A stretch of 64,000 bases of DNA from Neomoorella carbonis (lineage in GTDB: Bacteria; Bacillota; DSM-521; Neomoorellales; Neomoorellaceae), in contig NZ_CP136420.1 of NCBI RefSeq assembly GCF_045278715.1, forward strand, positions 2,356,001 to 2,420,000, read 5' to 3'. A model generated the notes under the pieces. It saw only the letters and a program-made list of their open reading frames with translations. It had not been told where the DNA came from and did not search any database. This document shows, piece after piece, positions 62,753 to 64,000 of the stretch. Position numbers and translations under genes: made by a program. The first letter of the stretch is position 1. The number at the start of each line of letters is the position of its first letter.

Positions 62753-62812
62753 ATTATATAACTTTCTACTTATTTGTCAAGGTTATTATATTCAATTTTA
62801 CTAATATATAAT
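62753..62812 (-). promoter_or_regulatory. Promoter and palindrome of the HdrA-like/DGC operon
   Basis: Minus strand -35 TTGACA (62780-62775), 16-bp spacer, -10 TATAAT (62758-62753). ATTATAT (62785-62791) is inverted at 62806-62812 just upstream, a candidate site for the ArsR protein encoded at 62845-63186. Confidence 0.75.
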
Positions 62813-62844
62813 GCGATATAATAATAGGCGTATCGATGTTTCTT

Positions 62845-63186
62845 TCATTTTGTTTTGCCTTTGTTGAATCCCTGCATGAGCGCCATAGTCTCGGCAATCT
62901 CCCTGGCGATAATCTCCCCGGCCAGGTCCAGTAAAGTAATGATCCGGGGATCCTTGATACGGTAAATCACCCGTAAACCATCTTTGGTGGCCTCGACAAT
63001 GTCCTGCTTGCGCAGGACGGCCAGGTGCTGGGAGATGTTGGGCTGTTCTAATTCTAGCTCTTCCATCAGCTCACAAACACAGCGCTCACCATGGCGTAAA
63101 AGTTCTATAATCCGCACCCTAGTGGGATGAGCCAGGGCTTTGAAAAATTCCGCTTTCAGATTATAGATGCGTTCCATGAATATCAT
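62845..63186 (-). CDS. ArsR-family metalloregulator, second copy
   Basis: 113 residues. It has ALAHPTRVRIIELLRHGERC, the CxC metal motif RCVCEL, and a recognition helix LEQPNISQHLAVLRKQDIV. It lies 19 nt after the efflux transporter and directly upstream of the DGC operon promoter, so it may control both. Arsenic/antimony, cadmium or zinc are candidate ligands. CVC favours thiophilic metals. Confidence 0.92.
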   Translation of the reverse strand: MIFMERIYNLKAEFFKALAHPTRVRIIELLRHGERCVCELMEELELEQPNISQHLAVLRKQDIVEATKDGLRVIYRIKDPRIITLLDLAGEIIAREIAETMALMQGFNKGKTK

Positions 63187-63205
63187 CCTCTCAAAGGTTA
63201 GTTGT

Positions 63206-64000
63206 TCAAATTAATTGACTGTAGGTTTTACGAACCAGCCCTGTTCCAGGGCAACCTTCGTATTCCATCTGCAGCATGACGTGTTCGATGCCAAATTTAT
63301 CTCGCAATAAAACTTCTACTTGCCGGCGCAGCTTTTCCGATTCGCTGATAGTTATATCCTCTTCCAGGTCGATATGGCCCTCGAAATTAATCTGCCGCTC
63401 TCCCAATTGCCAGACATGGACATGGTGCAGGTCGCGGATACCCGGCAGGCTCTTGATAGATTTATATATTTCCTCCAGCTCCACTCCCTTGGGCGTGCCT
63501 TCCATGAGAATTTGGACGGTATCAGCCACAATTTCGCAGCTTTCCTTCAAAACATACAGCCCGATTAATATTGTCAGGATGGGGTCTATCCAGGTGATAT
63601 GCCAGAAATAGATCGCGATACCTCCGCCAACTACCGCCACTGAAGATAAAGCGTCGGAGAATAAATGCAGGTAAGAAGATCGCACATTCAGGCTCTTGCC
63701 GGCATCGCGCCGCAAGAGAAAAACCGCCAGGGTGTTGGCTAATAACCCGACGACCCCGACACCTGCCATCATTGAGCTATTGATAGCCTGGGGATGCAAT
63801 AACCGGATCACGGATTCCTTGAAAAGCAAGATGGAAATCACTATCAATACGGCGGCATTGAACAGGGCCGCCAGGATCTCGAGGCGTTGAAAACCGAAGG
63901 TTTTTTCCAGGGTAGCCCCCCGCCGGGAAAAACGTAACGCGGCCAGGCTGATAGCTACGGCCGCCGCATCACTTAAATTATGCAGGGCATCAGAAACCAG
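63206..64000 (-). CDS. Cation diffusion facilitator (CzcD-like), N-terminus beyond window
   Basis: The frame is open to the right edge, about 264 residues of a usual 300. The segment LVSDALHNLSDAAAVAIS contains the TM2 metal site (D, H/D, NxxD) and HLFSDALSSVAVVGGG the TM5 site. The C-terminal cytoplasmic domain has LHHVHVWQLGERQINFEGHI. It exports Zn, Cd, Co or similar in exchange for protons. It is co-directional with arsR downstream. Confidence 0.93.
   Translation of the reverse strand: MVSDALHNLSDAAAVAISLAALRFSRRGATLEKTFGFQRLEILAALFNAAVLIVISILLFKESVIRLLHPQAINSSMMAGVGVVGLLANTLAVFLLRRDAGKSLNVRSSYLHLFSDALSSVAVVGGGIAIYFWHITWIDPILTILIGLYVLKESCEIVADTVQILMEGTPKGVELEEIYKSIKSLPGIRDLHHVHVWQLGERQINFEGHIDLEEDITISESEKLRRQVEVLLRDKFGIEHVMLQMEYEGCPGTGLVRKTYSQLI

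Noticed and set aside
1..64000. CRISPR arrays, tRNA or rRNA genes
   Set aside because: I saw no regularly spaced repeats and no cloverleaf or rRNA-like sequence. A tRNA scan would be needed to exclude a single tRNA.

Overview
The window reads as chromosome of a Gram-positive anaerobe, most likely a Moorella/Neomoorella-type thermophilic acetogen. I infer this from the Firmicute gene orders (acpS-nnr-alr-mazE-mazF; tsaE-tsaB-rimI-tsaD), the riboswitch-led molybdenum/tungsten cofactor operon, a corrinoid/Fe-S-type Fes-domain protein, glycyl-radical chemistry and strong GGAGG ribosome binding sites. The species is inferred, not proven.

Region 1 (1-16.3 kb, visibly more A+T-rich, all genes on the minus strand) is a catabolic island. 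It holds a complete glycyl radical enzyme, a second one cut by the left edge, a radical-SAM activase, an FGGY sugar kinase, an Old-Yellow-Enzyme-type FMN/FAD/Fe-S reductase, a dihydrodipicolinate-synthase-like protein lacking its Schiff-base lysine, a Gfo/Idh/MocA dehydrogenase and a LivGFHM-type ABC importer. The only candidate binding protein is a 3' fragment. The island is scarred by a decayed IS and by two copies of an IS110-type terminus that now form the 5' leaders of the kinase and of the complete glycyl radical enzyme.

Region 2 (16.3-20.1 kb) is an insertion-sequence graveyard: an IS110-family element with a frameshifted transposase and long structured non-coding flanks, a DDE transposase relic, and an orphan HTH protein. 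Region 3 (20.1-23.4 kb) holds a HAD phosphatase and GntR repressor divergent from an aldehyde dehydrogenase, with a clear promoter and paired operator-like sites between them.

Region 4 (23.4-29.1 kb) is a molybdopterin operon (small protein, moeA, moeA, moaA, moaC, MOSC, mogA) behind a promoter, a Moco/Tuco-type riboswitch and a terminator. Region 5 (29.1-45 kb) is conserved core: an exported flavoprotein, a GH26-like protein, 5-formyl-THF cyclo-ligase, the tRNA t6A genes, type-4 uracil-DNA glycosylase, thiE, a response regulator, a glutamine amidotransferase, mazEF, alr, nnr, acpS and acetyl-CoA synthetase. Four perfect DnaA boxes lie in 107 bp upstream of the cyclo-ligase gene.

Region 6 (45-54.5 kb) carries two 2469-bp IS66 copies that look identical. 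One sits inside an ISL3 transposase gene with an 8-bp duplication. The other splits a coiled-coil gene and is flanked by an unusual 46-bp direct repeat. A LytS/LytTR two-component system lies between them, downstream of acs.

Region 7 (54.5-64 kb) is metal, arsenic and thiol biology: arsR-acr3, a Cys/His-rich small protein with a PadR repressor and a two-part permease, a Fes-domain protein and a cysteine desulfurase. It also has a sharply bounded six-gene operon (HdrA-like protein, ferredoxin, DGC-lipoyl fusion, two more DGC proteins, a Cys-rich thioredoxin-like protein), then ArsR and a cation-efflux transporter cut by the right edge. This six-gene operon is my best candidate for an undescribed system.
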